DNA from: Physcomitrium patens | Lineage: Eukaryota; Streptophyta; Bryopsida; Funariales; Funariaceae | Assembly: GCF_000002425.4 (NCBI RefSeq) | Contig: NC_037271.1 | Span: 7,243,800 to 7,307,799, forward strand | Direction of reading: 5' to 3' | Length of the DNA stretch: 64,000 nucleotides | Part shown: positions 48,194 through 60,149 of the stretch, in pieces | Layout of the letters: every line of letters starts with the position of its first letter | Position numbering within the stretch: the stretch's first letter is position 1 | The notes under the pieces: model-generated | What the model was told of the DNA's origin: nothing | What the model saw: the letters and a program-made list of their open reading frames with translations, nothing else | The model's database searches: none | Position numbers and translations under genes: made by a program

Positions 48194-50631
48194 GGATCAG
48201 TAATTGCAAATATTTTCGGAAGTAATAACAATTGACCTCGGACGGGTAATCAAACTGAATCCAGAAGATAATGAATGATGAAGAAGTGCTAACACCTGCA
48301 CAAACAACAAATCCAAAAAAACGTCATCACCATGAAGAAAAGTCCAATTAAATCATCAATATATAATTCCCAATCAGAGGCTCCATTATTACAAACTCAT
48401 GATTTTACAGAGGGGGGAGGCATTCAAGGGTCTTGGGCGGATGAATGAAGAAATGAGCGGACGAATGAATTCAAGCTGGCCAAGCCATTCATGCCTCATG
48501 CAGCCACAGTCATGGGAGCAGTGACTATCCCAAGTGCAATGCCGTGGACCGGTCATGCTGTCATGCATCGTGTCAACGACTCTGACTTGTGACACCCCGA
48601 GCATGTTCCGGAAACCCCCTATCACCGTGGTGCTCCCCCTCAGGGTCACAGGATTACCGGGTAAGGACATCGTCTTTTTGTCGTTTCTGAAATTAGCTTC
48701 TAGACGGGTACTCTTTTTCCACTGTGAATTGTGTGACTTATTTACAGTGTGACGTCGGTATGAGATTAAAATAAAATAAAATAAAGTCCCCAAATCCGCA
48801 ACGTCAAAGTGCCGAACAAGTGGGTTACTACTGTCTCACCACTTTCTTCTGCAACATCTCTTCTGCAGCATCTCTTCTGCTTATGGGTTCTCAGAGCTTG
48901 TTGAGCTGGATACGAGGGACTAGACAGATATCACACCTCAGTGATAAGATACGAAAGTAAGGAAAAGATGGTTTCACTATGTTGTGGCTACAGTGAGATA
49001 AAGTACTTTGTCTTATTGGACTAGTAAAATCTAGATGCATGAGGAGTTGATGGCAATGCGATTCGGAGTTGTTCTGTTCGATTTGATTGAAGGTTTCGTC
49101 GCTACTTGTCCAAAATGAGTACAGGACAAACGTGCTAGTGACCAGACGAGATTGGATCTATTTTTGAAGTTCACCTGAGTATGCATCATCTGAAAACGAG
49201 GATGTTCGGGGCTTGCCAGTATGACCTCTGTATGGTTCACATACACCTATCCTAATTATGGAGAATTCTTTTAGTGAAAGTATGTCATAAAATCAAAAAG
49301 GAGCAGAACACACGGCGGAGCGATTTGGGGGCATGAGCGCACTATCGTAAGGTGGGTCTGCTGCTGGTACTACCGTTGCTAGTGAGCTGGTGACTCTGCG
49401 TGTAAATCCATACTTGGGTAGCTCCTCAACCAGATTCAGGAGCCTGTCAAATCCTGACGACGGTTCTGCATCTCACCGACTGGCTCCAGACATGCTTAGT
49501 TATCTTCACATCCAGCGAAGCTCATGGCAATGCGTTCCATAGCGTGACCTGAACAACGACGCAAGCAACTCTGTCTCACCGATGACTTTCCCCTCGCCGT
49601 TGACACTGCTGAACTGATTTCATTGCCCGGATTGGCAGAGACTTAAGACTAGACATGAAATGCACGTGCAAGTCCAGGAGATGCCTTGATAGTAGAGATC
49701 TTAGGCCGAGGCTTGCGGCGGAGTTCAAATTACAGCGCGGCATATGGAACTGGTGGACAGTAGACCCCATTCTAAGGGCAGTAATAAGACGATGGTCGCT
49801 AGGGAGGAGTAATATGCTGATATTGTCGACATCAACCACTCCGACTGGCACCACTTAAGCCGTGCCCTGACAATCCTGAATGCCGTATCATAAGGATGTT
49901 CAATTTTAGCGGACTCATTTGGTCAGTCGTCAGTACCATGCTAAAAGTGATTGCGATTTTTAATCATACACACAGATCTATTTTATTAATGCAGTCTCTG
50001 ATAAGAGTCTTTTAATAATTAAAGGAATTGACATGCATCCGTAAAGGTAGACTGCTGTTATGTGCCTACACGAACGTTTCTTAGTTGGTTTTTCAATCTA
50101 ACATTCATGTTTTAGAGCACTGTTTTTCTTTCTTTTTTTATTCTCTGCTCTCCTCTTCGCCACTTCCAGAGCAACCTTTGTGATGGACGATGCTGAATAT
50201 TCCACAAGACCAGAACTTGAAGTGAGTCTGTTAAACTGCGAATCTAACTCGGAATAGCCCCATGTAGCCACAGATGTACCACAGATCACTCACAAAGACA
50301 GTTCCAAGTTTCCAATGAACAGTCCTCACCCACCTGGGATCTACCTGCACATACTCTACATCATCTGCGAAACATGAATCCACGATGTCATAATCGGTGG
50401 GTTGGTTGAACAATACTCCTGCATCAATCAATCCATCAATCAATCAATAATTTCTCCACGAAGCTCTTCTCACAACCAATATCATCCAATCAATCTCTCA
50501 ACCCAGCTTTCATGCGGTCAGGAAGTAAAGGTACCGAAAGCTTTGAAAGCTTATAAAGCACATGAATCCTTGCTCCTGTCTACTTACAAAGTGCAGCGGC
50601 CTGTGAAAGGACATCGTCATCTTCGTTATGC

Positions 50632-50663
<32 letters not shown>
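50632..50663. repeat. (CCTG)n microsatellite
   Basis: About seven tandem CCTG units. Confidence 0.9.
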
Positions 50664-50664
<1 letters not shown>

Positions 50665-51644
50665 ACTGACCCAGTGGGTGATATCAACCCTCAAATGCAT
50701 GAACTATCTCTTGCTCCCCCTTCCAGCTTGAACTTTCTCACAATTGTATGTCATCTTTTCTTTCCCCTTTTTTTTTTCATTTGTTTATGTTTTTGCAGCA
50801 CTGAAGTTACCCATGAAGGTAATCAAAAGTGGCTGGTTTCCACTCCATGTTGTGGGCCTGGTGGCAGAAATTGTGGGGGGTGGTGGTCTATCTACCATCG
50901 CTCCAGTACAAACTGCAAGGATACCTGCACAGACTTTAACCCGCCAAGTATGGGTATCCACAACCTTTTCCCAGCCTACCCCTCTCATACCCAGACATTC
51001 TGGACAAAACTGTCTTGTAAGAATCCGAGAAATAAAAATACTTCACATGTACTTCCTTCGTGGTACAGGATCAGAGATCATGGAGATCAGGCTCCAGGCT
51101 TTTTAGAAAAAACAAAACAAAACAAAACAGTATAAAATATTTACACTCATTCAGAGACTGAAGATGCCACCCATGTACGCCAGGTGGGTGCCTTGCCACC
51201 GAGCACTTGGTTGAGGTGCTTCATGATTTGTCACGCCGAGACGTTGCCACCTGGAATTTAAGTTTGAAGTTGTTTTAAATATCTGTATTAGGTTGTCTCT
51301 GAAAATGAGAATGAAAAATGACAAGGAAAACTAATAATAATAATAAAAAAATAATCTATCTGTTGTTGTGTGAATGTTTGTTTGATTTTCACAGACGCAC
51401 ACACACTCACATGTGCATCCCCAAACTTAGTAAAAGTATCCGCTTTTCAAAGAATCTAGTTGGACTTGGACAATTTTACAGGTTTAATACTGTACCTGAA
51501 GGACTGAAAATACAAAAAGCTATTGATACATGTCTGAGACTCTTGAAACAAATGGAATATCATTGCATGACTTTCGAAAAATGCATCTTTCTCTGGAAAT
51601 TTATACGAGCATTTATTTTTTTATTTTTTTATCAATTCATGCAT

Positions 51645-51674
51645 TGAGTTGTGTTGAAGCTTCAACACAACTCA
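51645..51674. repeat. Perfect 30-bp palindrome
   Basis: The left arm TGAGTTGTGTTGAAG is followed without spacer by its exact reverse complement CTTCAACACAACTCA. Confidence 0.95.
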
Positions 51675-51865
51675 GTTTATATAATAACTGCTCAGGTAGC
51701 GTTTTCTTTTAAAGTGTCTTACTATTAAAATTGTTTCGCTAGCTTAAATATATTCAAACATACAGTAGACAACTCTTTGAAAAAATTCATTAGTTCTGTT
51801 CAAACATAATAGAAAATCAAGACCTTGATCACAAAGTTTAAAGGTGCGCTAATTCAATATTCAAG

Positions 51866-51887
51866 CTCAATAAAAAAATTTATTGAG
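51866..51887. repeat. 9-bp inverted repeat with AAAA loop
   Basis: CTCAATAAA and TTTATTGAG flank four A residues. Confidence 0.9.
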
Positions 51888-51932
51888 TCAAATCCATGTT
51901 ATGATGTTTCTTACTACAGAACATGGATTTGA
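51888..51932. repeat. 13-bp inverted repeat, 19-nt loop
   Basis: TCAAATCCATGTT (51888-51900) and AACATGGATTTGA (51920-51932) are exact reverse complements around a 19-nt spacer. It abuts the preceding inverted repeat. Confidence 0.95.
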
Positions 51933-52689
51933 TGGAGTGTTATTCTCGGCCCAACATATTTTTTTCTTTAGTTGTGTATTTTTCTTTGATTTTCAAATTT
52001 ATTCTGGGTATCAGCTCATCTAACTTATTCTGTCATTATTCTACGCAAACTTTAACAAAGAATTTCTCTCTCCATAAGAGTACTTAGGGGGTTGTTAATG
52101 TCACCAAAGTTTTTATTACCACCACAACTCACCACCCTCTCAACTTACATTCTTTTAGTTTTCTAGTTTTTTTAAAAAAATTCTAATCAAAATATTTGTT
52201 ATTATTTCAAATATACATACAACTATACAACCATGATGAAACGGTTGTGGTGAAAGTAGCAGTAACAAAAATTCGACTAAATTTAGACTCAAATTTCGCA
52301 GAAATTGTGGTGACAGTTGCAACATATATATATATATATATATAAACACTGTACAAGGCAGAAACCACACCATTTCATCTCCATCACCACCACAACCATG
52401 CAGAAATGTGAAAAAATTCAACAAGACCTCGAAAACAAATACTAATAAAAAGGAGACATTTTCATATCCATTAATATCTCCCTTTGAATCCACCACCACA
52501 AATTGGTGATGCAACCCTCAGCGTCAAACTTGAAAGCTGCGAGTGTTTCAGATCTTAACTACAACCACAGAATATCTCCTCTTTCAACGTCACTAATGAA
52601 GTTGAGCGGGACATTGACAAAAAAGAAGAAAAGTTGATAACCCACAATCTTGCTACCAAACAACACACTATTTCAACCTCACTAGCTCC

Positions 52690-54197
52690 TTATGTGCTCA
52701 GTAAACGAAGACAAACTACAACACACACACACAAACATTCACACAAACCAAAACTCACACAGAGAAACACATGCTGAAACAGCAGCGTGGATTATCAGAT
52801 GCAGTGCTTTAGCAGCAACAGCAGCAGCAGAAGAAGAAGAAGCAGAAGCAGCACAGAGAAGGGAAGGGAAGGAAAAAAATGGGGTTGGGCAGGGAGGGAG
52901 AGTGAAAGAGTGACTCTCGGAGACTGTGAAGAGGTACGAGTGGCAGGGAAAAGAAGTGCCGCGCCTCGACCACAACAAGCCAGCCATCTGGTTATTCTCA
53001 CTCACTCACTCACTCACTCACTCACTGCCCCTTTTCTCTCCTTCATCTTCTTCTGCTTCTTCCGATTCCTTGCTAACTTTCGATACTTCTTCTGCTTGTA
53101 CCACCCGTGCCATCCATCACCCCCGCGTGTCCTGCTCTTGCCCATTCCTGGTCTTGGCCGGCATCTGCTGCTCAGCTTTCTGCTGCATGCCCCCGAGTTC
53201 TCGCTCCCCACTTCGCATGCCTCACTCGTAGTCGTGTAGCTGCATCACGAAGCTGCAGCATCACCTTCCTCGGATCCTCATCTTATTTTGTTCGTATCTG
53301 GCTCGGTGGTAAGTCCCTAGCAGTGTTTAAATCTGCCGGTCTTGGTGCTAATCTGTGCGCCGCATCTCGTTCTTTCACCAGGATTTCTCGGAACTGTTGC
53401 TCTCTGTTGTCTGGTGACTTTGTGAATTGGGATTGCTTTTGTACTTCGGGATTTTCAGCTTAGAATTGGAGTTGCATCTTAGCTGGAATGCAGTGAGTAG
53501 TTGGGAATTCTCCATGTGGGTTTGCCGTCGTTGAGTTTGTTGTTTCCGAGGATGTGTTAAGAATGGATTCGTGTACATTAGATGCTGCTGGGTGTTCTCT
53601 CGTGCTCACTTAGATGCTTCTGGGTTTAGATTCTGCGAGGGTTTTTAAAGGAGCGCGACGCTTGCATGATCTGTTTGGTTTGTTTAGCTCGTTGTGCTGT
53701 GGCATCACCTCAATATCTGTACATTTTCTTGCCTTCTGTTTATTGTACTATGAATGTAAATCACTTGTCCTGGCAGGCTCTGATCCAGCTGTTCATTCAC
53801 TCATATAATCTTTCGTCTCGAGGTGTGTCACTTGACATAGGTCTTTTTTTGACTTTAGCAAGTTGAAATTTTCCTTGGCAGTACAGTATGTCGGCAGGAA
53901 TAAAGTTTGGAGTGAGTCTGAATTGTCTTACTGTTTGAATTGTTAGATGCTTTAGTGGTCGTTTGACTGTATTACCAAATTGGTCTGCTATGAATTGAAA
54001 TTGAAGCGATTGGTAGTTTACATGTTGTGATGACTAAATGCTTATATACCTGAAAAATCTTATGCAACCCGTTCTCGTCTCGTGATCGTCTAATCGGAAA
54101 ATAGAAATAAGTGGGTTAATTCAATGTGTTATCTGAGGTATATTGCGTGAGATTTACAAGCAATTCATGGCGCAATGCAGGTACGTAATCCTATGCA
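52690..54197 (+). promoter_or_regulatory. Cyanase promoter and 5' leader region
   Basis: A GC-richer stretch with simple repeats: CA units (52722-52735), AGC/AGA triplets (52812-52850) and seven CTCA units (52998-53027). Pyrimidine-rich sequence at 53030-53200 looks like a transcription start zone. A spliced leader is likely, because ATG 54198 is preceded at 54180 by a possible acceptor (GCAATGCAG). Long frames here (52787-53239, 53107-53463) are low-complexity or chance. Confidence 0.4.
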
Positions 54198-55333
54198 ATG
54201 GCTAGCCTTAGTAGCAAGTCCGCGCTGGTGTCCAGACTTCTGCAGGTCAAGAAGGAAAGCGGGAAAACGTACACCGAGATCGCTAAATTGACCGGGTTGA
54301 CGAACGCCTACGTTGCTCAGCTCTTCCGGCGACAAGCCCACTTGAAGCCAGAAACTGCCTCTGCCTTGAAAGCAGCTGTTCCTGCACTTTCAGATGACTT
54401 GCTCGCTGCGATGCAAGAGATCCCGATGCGCTCATTCGATCCCACCGTTGTGCAAGACCCTACCATCTACAGGTAAACCTTGCACTTCTAAACGCTTCTT
54501 ATTTTGAAGTCTACTTGCGTTTTCTTGTTTTGTTTTGTTTTGTTTTTCTGCTTAAATAGCCAAAGCATTGTAGAAAAATAACTGTTTCTAATAAAATTGG
54601 CATTCTTATACCACAATGTGAATATATATATATATATATATAGATTCGTTTTTTTAAATGTTAGGTCTAGCTTATATTGGAAATGTTTTATCGCTTATTC
54701 AGCGCAGGGTTTTAATATGCGTCTTCTTTTTTTAGGCTGCACGAAGCGACTGTACATTACGGCGAAAGCATCAAGGATATCATCAATGAAGAGTTTGGTG
54801 ACGGCATGTAAGTAAATCTCATCTTAAGAGCATAGTTCGAATGTTGGTTTCTATGTACATACAGTCAGAAGTTCACAAATGTAATGACGCTGTACTGCAA
54901 CGTGTCTGGCTTGATGCTGTCACAGCCTGTAAAATTGCTGGAAACGGATAATCCCACTAATATATGTTTCAACTGGCGATCTGCAGTATGTCTGCCATTG
55001 GTTACTACTGCTCTGTAGAGAAGGTGAAAGGCAAAGAAGGCGAGGATAGAGTTGTTATCATTATGAACGGAAAGTTCTTGCCCCACGTTGAACAGGTAAA
55101 TTGACAAAATTTCTAGAGTTTGAAGAACCTCGTGGACGCAACTTTTATTTAAATTTCGCATTGCAAGCTAATTTTAAACATTTCCATACGTATTCTAATG
55201 GTTTGTGAATCATATCAAGTCTTTTTCTTAAAATTTGGCAGCTGATCAGGAATCGATCTCTGACGAGTGTTTTTGGGGATGTCTGCAGAAAGCTGAGGGC
55301 AATGTTGCCACGTTGGCTATCTCTTCCTCATGA
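54198..55333 (+). CDS. CYN: Cyanate hydratase (cyanase), 4 coding exons
   Basis: Cyanase converts cyanate and bicarbonate to CO2 and carbamate, which decays to ammonia and CO2; it detoxifies cyanate in the cytosol as a decamer. Exons: 54198-54472, 54736-54807, 54987-55095, 55289-55333, all with GT/AG ends, giving 166 aa, the usual plant length. Seen: an N-terminal helix-turn-helix-like domain (residues 1-80, with [20 protein letters not shown]) and the catalytic domain. The known catalytic triad maps to R92, E95 (YRLHE) and S118 (GIMSAI), equivalent to E. coli R96, E99 and S122. The last exon supplies the plant-type tail after LPHVEQ ([14 protein letters not shown]). Skipping that intron would end the protein as VEQVN, three residues after LPH, so the last exon is slightly less certain. 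The gene looks complete and functional. Confidence 0.95.
54621..54643. repeat. (TA)n microsatellite in cyanase intron 1
   Basis: About 22 bp of alternating TA. Confidence 0.9.
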
Positions 55334-56700
55334 GAGATGTGCTCTTTTGTGTATGTTAATAGCTGTACACATTTTCGGGATTAGTAAACCAGGTGGTTAT
55401 GCTAGTGTTCCTGCAATCATCACAGGGAAGAAGAGACTGAGGGTTTCAGTTATGCAGGGATCTGCTCCTCATCTTTGCACGTGAATCTTAATAAAATCTG
55501 TGAATAAAAGTATGCTGGCACAATGCGTTAGCTGGAATACATGCATGCGTAATGGTTGTCTGGTTGGTACTTGGTTCGTGTATTGTAGGGTCGGCCGTTT
55601 GTTGTAGGCGTACATTGATTCCGAAAAGTGGATATTTCGGTCAAAATATGTGTTCCATGTTTTCATTGTTAAATTGTATCTAGTTACTCCCGGTTTAGGC
55701 ATCACGAATCAGATTGGCATGTACTGGCAAATTTATTCTTCACTAGAACTAATTAGCATTTTAAAGCTGACAAACGTGCGAGTCTCTTTAGTGTTTGTGT
55801 TATATCATCATACAGTAGTATGATGTGATAGTTTTCCCCGACAGCTTCGAGATCTTTTGATGAAGACATTTGATTTTTGAGATGCAATGCTCCTGACTAA
55901 TGTGTTAATTTATGCAATTGGGCCTCATTGACTTTATGGTAGATTGATAGTCTTGCATCATTTGTACTAAGTTCAACAATTTACTTGAACAATTACAATT
56001 ACTTTAAACCATATCTCTTCAAAGTTCCTATTTTTTTGTATGTACAATGTGCCATTTTGAAAAGATGTGAACTTGAAGTTTAGTTAATCCTTCTCTATGT
56101 ACTAATATGGAAAAATTATATTTGAGTCCATGCTATCATATTAGAACACCCTATTTTGTGAAGGAAATTAATTGTGTACAATTGGTTTGTATGGATACTT
56201 GAATGTAGATAGATAAAGCAATCAAGCCAAATACTATATAATAGCAGACTTGTGTAACAACTTAGCAATGATATTGCAACTTAAGACTTTGAAATTGTAA
56301 TTTTTCCATTGATTTCTATTGAAAAAAAAGAACTTTGAAGTCACCGAGACATAACACTAGTAAGGTTGTTCACAAAGAAAGTGTGGAGTAAGATATCTCT
56401 CACTTTCAACATATGTTATTTATAGGTGGTGGTTGTTGCTCTAATGGACAACTTCTATTCTTTGATGAATACATCCATCTAGCATTCTATTGAGACTATC
56501 CATTGCTATCTTATTTATTATAAGAATATGCTTTTAATATATTTTCTATACCCTTAAGATCCTTTTTCCATTCACCTACCTTATCTCTTGGCCTTCTTAT
56601 ATACCAAGAGCTAATTCTTTAACCAATAGCAACTTATCTAAAATAATATCCTCTACAATGTTACTTATTTTATTTTCACATTTATTTATTTATTTTATTA
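55334..56700. other. Cyanase 3' flank and AT-rich intergenic sequence
   Basis: AATAAAATCTG and AATAAAAG near 55490-55507 could be polyadenylation signals for cyanase. Beyond about 55700 I see no gene. Sequence at 56330-56700 adjoins the copia fragment and may include its LTR, but no end could be fixed. Confidence 0.4.
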
Positions 56701-56729
56701 CTCCAACTTTGCTATTTGTTAAAGGCTTT

Positions 56730-57468
56730 TAATCATATGCCTTAATGAACATGTGATGTCTATCTTTTATTAATACTTTTGTCAACAAATCAGCAAGCAT
56801 GTATTCCATTGCATAATACTCATATCAATTACTTCTATTTCAATCTTCTCTCTTATGAAGTGATATTAAATTTTAATAAATTTGGTCTTTGAATGATGCT
56901 TTGGATTCTTTATAAATGTAAGACATCCTTAATTGTCATACACTATTAAAATTGCTTCCATTTGTACTATTGTAATGTCCTCTAAAAGTTGTCTTAGCCA
57001 TATTGCCTCCATTGCACCATAGCTTACTGCCATGTACTCGACTTCTATTATTGATCTTGCAATTGTGAGTTGCTTCTTGCAATTCCATGAGATAATTTTT
57101 ATTCTAATAAAGTATACATATCCTATTGTTGACCTTCTATCATTTGTATCTCTAGTCTAATGCACATCACAATAACCATGCAAAGTAATGTTATCACTTC
57201 GAAATTACAATTTAAAACTCAAAGTGCTTTTTAAGTATGTCATGATATTTTTGATGGTTTTTTAATAGAATGGTCCAAGTTTTAACATGTGTTGACTCAT
57301 AATATTCACTGCATATGCAAGATCCACCCTTATGCCAACTATTGCATATATAAGTGAGTCTACTATTGCCTTATGTAGAATACCTTACATTTGGCCGTCA
57401 ACTTCAGCAAACTCTTTATTTGTGAGTTTCATCAAATTCAAATTGGACTCCAAAAGTATACTTATAGG
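56730..57468 (-). mobile_element. Ty1/copia fossil fragment (RNase H end of pol)
   Basis: Minus-strand translation gives copia RNase H signatures: VDLAYAVNIMSQHM, the DTNDRRSTIGYVYF segment, IEVEYMAVSYGAMEAIWLRQLL and KNPKHHSKTKFIKI. It is cut on the right by the E7 LTR at 57469. Broken, old. Confidence 0.82.
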
Positions 57469-58475
57469 TGTCATAGACATACACATGTAAACCAATAATT
57501 ACCTATATGATTAAATAAAAGTAAGTAAAAGTAGATTAATTCCATAATATCTTCTATACAAGCTTTCTAAAAGCTTCAAAGACACTACTTAGACTTTATA
57601 AGTGTCTATAATTGACTTTTTTTGGTTCGAATCGTAGTCAAAAAATTAGCCATGTACCACACATGTTGGTAGCTTGAAGAATAAGCTAACTATGTGGCGT
57701 GCATATAGAAAACTTACCTTGTAAGCTAAGGCATGTGTTCTGCAATGTCAACACATATTAGAGGTCCTATAAAACATTGCCATGTAGCTCTTAGTTGGAT
57801 AGTATATATAGAAGCAAGAGTGAAGCCCTCTTCATTCTTGTCAATTCTTCTCTTGCTTGTAGTCTAGGTTCAAGCGTTTGTAGATTCCTTGACTTTTGAT
57901 AATAGCCATTCTAATTTTCTTTTAATATACATATAGTTTTTTTATTTTTTTATATTTTTTTTATTTACTTTTATCAAATTCTTATTCCTAAAAGTTTGAC
58001 AATAGTACACTTATAATATTAGAACTTTGTCTTTTCTTGATTAAGAGTGGATTATCTTTTTTTTTGATAAGACATTAGCATATTAGAAGTTACAAATTAC
58101 CTTCTTTTAAACTCATATTATTCTTAGTATCTACTTTGATGTTCAATCCTCTCTTCTATAGAACTTGAACAAAATTAGATATTTTTTTTAAGTATTATCA
58201 TGATAGAGCTTATTGAAATGAAGAGTGCAATGGCACAATTGTAAGAATAATTGAGAAAATTAATGCTTGCGATGCATCAACTGAATTTACCACCACAAGG
58301 AGCAACAAAAGTGGTAGGAAGTGAAGATATAGATATGATTGGAGGTGCTTCAATTTTTGTACCAAATCATGTTCCTTTTCCTACAATAGAACATCCTTCC
58401 GGTACTAGAGAACTAAGAGTTATCCTACCTAAGAAGTTTAATGGCAGAAGATCAAATGTAACAAGGTATAGATAA
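57469..58475 (+). mobile_element. E7: 5' end of a chromovirus (LTR plus start of gag)
   Basis: The LTR at 57469-58001 (TGTCATAGACATAC to TTTGACA) is followed by a leader and the first part of gag (58195-58475). Gag aligns to the start of the E5 gag (EHPSGTRELRVILPKKFNG). The copy stops near 58465. It lies against the copia fragment on the left, so it probably inserted into it. Partial fossil. Confidence 0.85.
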
Positions 58476-58562
58476 GATAATTGTATAGATAGTTAGAACC
58501 ATGGAAGTTTCTAGAATTAAGATTAAATTAGTGGATTAGTTAGGATCCACTGTGGAACATTC
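58476..58562. other. Unassigned 87 bp between E7 and E5
   Basis: No match to gag or LTR sequences in the window. Confidence 0.4.
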
Positions 58563-59092
58563 TGTCAGGGACAAGAACTCGATGAAAGCTAAAGAGTAAG
58601 TGAGACTTTTTTCAAAAAGAAATAGGACAAAATAGGAATATGTATATTAAGAAAGAAACTGGAATGGCTATTGCCAAAATACAAGAAAACTAGAGACCCT
58701 TGAAACTAGACTAGAAGCAAGAAAGGAGTTGACAAGAGTGAAGAGAGCTTCACTCTTGCCTCTATATATACTATCTAACTAGAAGCCACGTGGCGATGTT
58801 CTATAAGACCTCCAATATATGTTGACTTTCTAGGCCACATGCCTTTGCTTGCAAGGCAAGTTTTTTATGGATGGACCACGTAGTTAGCTTGTTCTTTAAG
58901 CTTCCAACATGCGTGGCACATGGCTAACTTGTTGACCAAGTTTCTAACCTAAAAGTCAACTATAGACTCCTATAAAGTCAAAGCAGCGTCTATGAAGCTT
59001 CTAAGAAGCTTCTCTAGAAGATATTACACAATTAACCTACTTTTACATACTTTTATCTATTCATATAGGTAATTATATGTATGTCCGTGACA
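58563..59092 (-). repeat. E5 3' LTR (530 bp)
   Basis: Ends are TGTCA/TGACA. It aligns with the solo LTR at 26093-26660 and, in reverse, with 30727-31278 and 57469-58001. It contains GAAGCTTC twice (58994-59001, 59005-59012) and a TATA-like TATATATAG on the element strand. Confidence 0.93.
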
Positions 59093-59107
59093 TTACCCCC
59101 CCTTCTA
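59093..59107 (-). other. E5 polypurine tract
   Basis: On the minus strand, AGAAGGGGGGGTAA directly precedes the 3' LTR. Confidence 0.85.
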
Positions 59108-59133
59108 GGGACGAGTTCCACGAGGAGCGGTGA

Positions 59134-59570
59134 TTATATATTGAGAAAATCTAATATGCGGCAAATTGTATTTGCTACATACTCTGATCTTTGTTCTCTT
59201 CGAAGATAGTTGATGGGTCCTCTTAGCCATCGATAGTGTCCCATTCCAGGGCGAGAAGACCACCCTGTTATTTGATCACTGTTGAGGCCTTCATAACTTC
59301 CTTCAAATAATACATTTGAAACACCATGAGGAGTCGTTCCTATCTCCAATAATATCACCAAACATCGAGAATCTCTTCCAAGGTCGTGATACCAAACGCG
59401 TTGTATCTCACCATCTATTCAAGGAAGAACATGTCGTTCTTGAGGGTCTTCATTTCGGTTGCGTCGTCTTGAAGGTTGTGACAATCGCAATGTCTCATCC
59501 GGTAAGTCAGCAAACGAAGGTTCTTGAGTTGAATCCGCTGGTTGTTGGCTCTCCATCTAATTAGCGTCAC
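59134..59570 (-). pseudogene. E5 post-pol accessory region
   Basis: Between chromodomain and polypurine tract there is a coding-like region. It starts MESQQPADSTQEPSFADLPD near 59560 and includes a 75-residue stretch (59134-59361) with HYRWLRGPINYLRREQ. Nucleotide homologues occur at the same place in E4 and E6. No known domain is recognised; it is basic and possibly nucleic-acid-binding by composition only. Confidence 0.6.
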
Positions 59571-59651
59571 AAAATGCAAAGAAGTTACAAACAAGGATAG
59601 GAAATTGAATGTTATCTTGCCTCAATCTTGTCTCTTTTATAAGAGAGGTTT

Positions 59652-60149
59652 TCATCTTGGTTTTGATGGATGTCGTTGATGAAAAACTTTGACTTTAGCT
59701 GATGCATTTGCTAGATTCCTGGATGGCTCCCATGTGCGCTCACTAATATCATATCCGCACCAATGAACAAGATATTCCAGCTTATTTCGGCGCCGCCTTG
59801 AGTCTAATATCTCTTCCACCTCAAATTCTTCATTATTATCTACTTCTATAGGAGGCGGTGGCATTTGTCTTCTTCCTTGTATATCCACTATCTTATATGG
59901 TTCAAGAAGAGACACGTGGTATACAGGATGGATCTTCATTGACTCCGGTAGATGTAACCGATATGCAACTGGGTTGATCTGTTCAGAAACAGAAAAGGGG
60001 CCAAGCCTACGATAGTCCAATTTGTCACAAGGTCGAGTGGTCTTGATATTGCGACGAAGTAGCCATACCTTATCACCTACGTTGAGTTGTGGTTGCTCTT
60101 TACGATATACATCTGCATTTATCTTTTGTCGTTCTTGAGCTTTCTTCAA
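59652..60149 (-). pseudogene. E5 integrase C-terminus and chromodomain
   Basis: 165 residues: a GPY/F-type integrase end (DKVWLLRRNIKT, then RLGPFSVSEQINPVAYRL and HPVYHVSLLEPYK), followed by a chromodomain at about residues 108-160 of this stretch (EFEVEEILDSRRRRNKLEYL, then HWCGY and TWEPSRNL). Chromodomains direct integration toward methylated histone H3 in this class. Confidence 0.93.

Larger units (their letters stand above)
47770..52680. other. Intergenic region with microsatellites and inverted repeats
   Basis: About 4.9 kb between the bHLH promoter and the cyanase promoter. Open frames such as 48389-48793 (minus) and 50674-51135 (plus) show no family resemblance and overlap microsatellites, so I do not call genes. 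Notable content: TA/GA microsatellite (48140-48190), CCTG repeat (50634-50662), inverted-repeat cluster (51645-51932) and TA repeat (52323-52343). Confidence 0.5.

Noticed and set aside
48389-48793. 134-residue minus-strand frame
   Set aside because: No recognisable domain, no convincing splice context, and the segment around AAATAAAATAAAATAAAG is repetitive.
50674-51135. 153-residue frame with a hydrophobic stretch and cysteines
   Set aside because: It overlaps another similar-length frame, includes poly-T and AACAA repeats, and matches no family.
52787-53463. Overlapping frames in the cyanase leader
   Set aside because: They are driven by AGC, AGA and CTCA simple repeats; no protein-like pattern.
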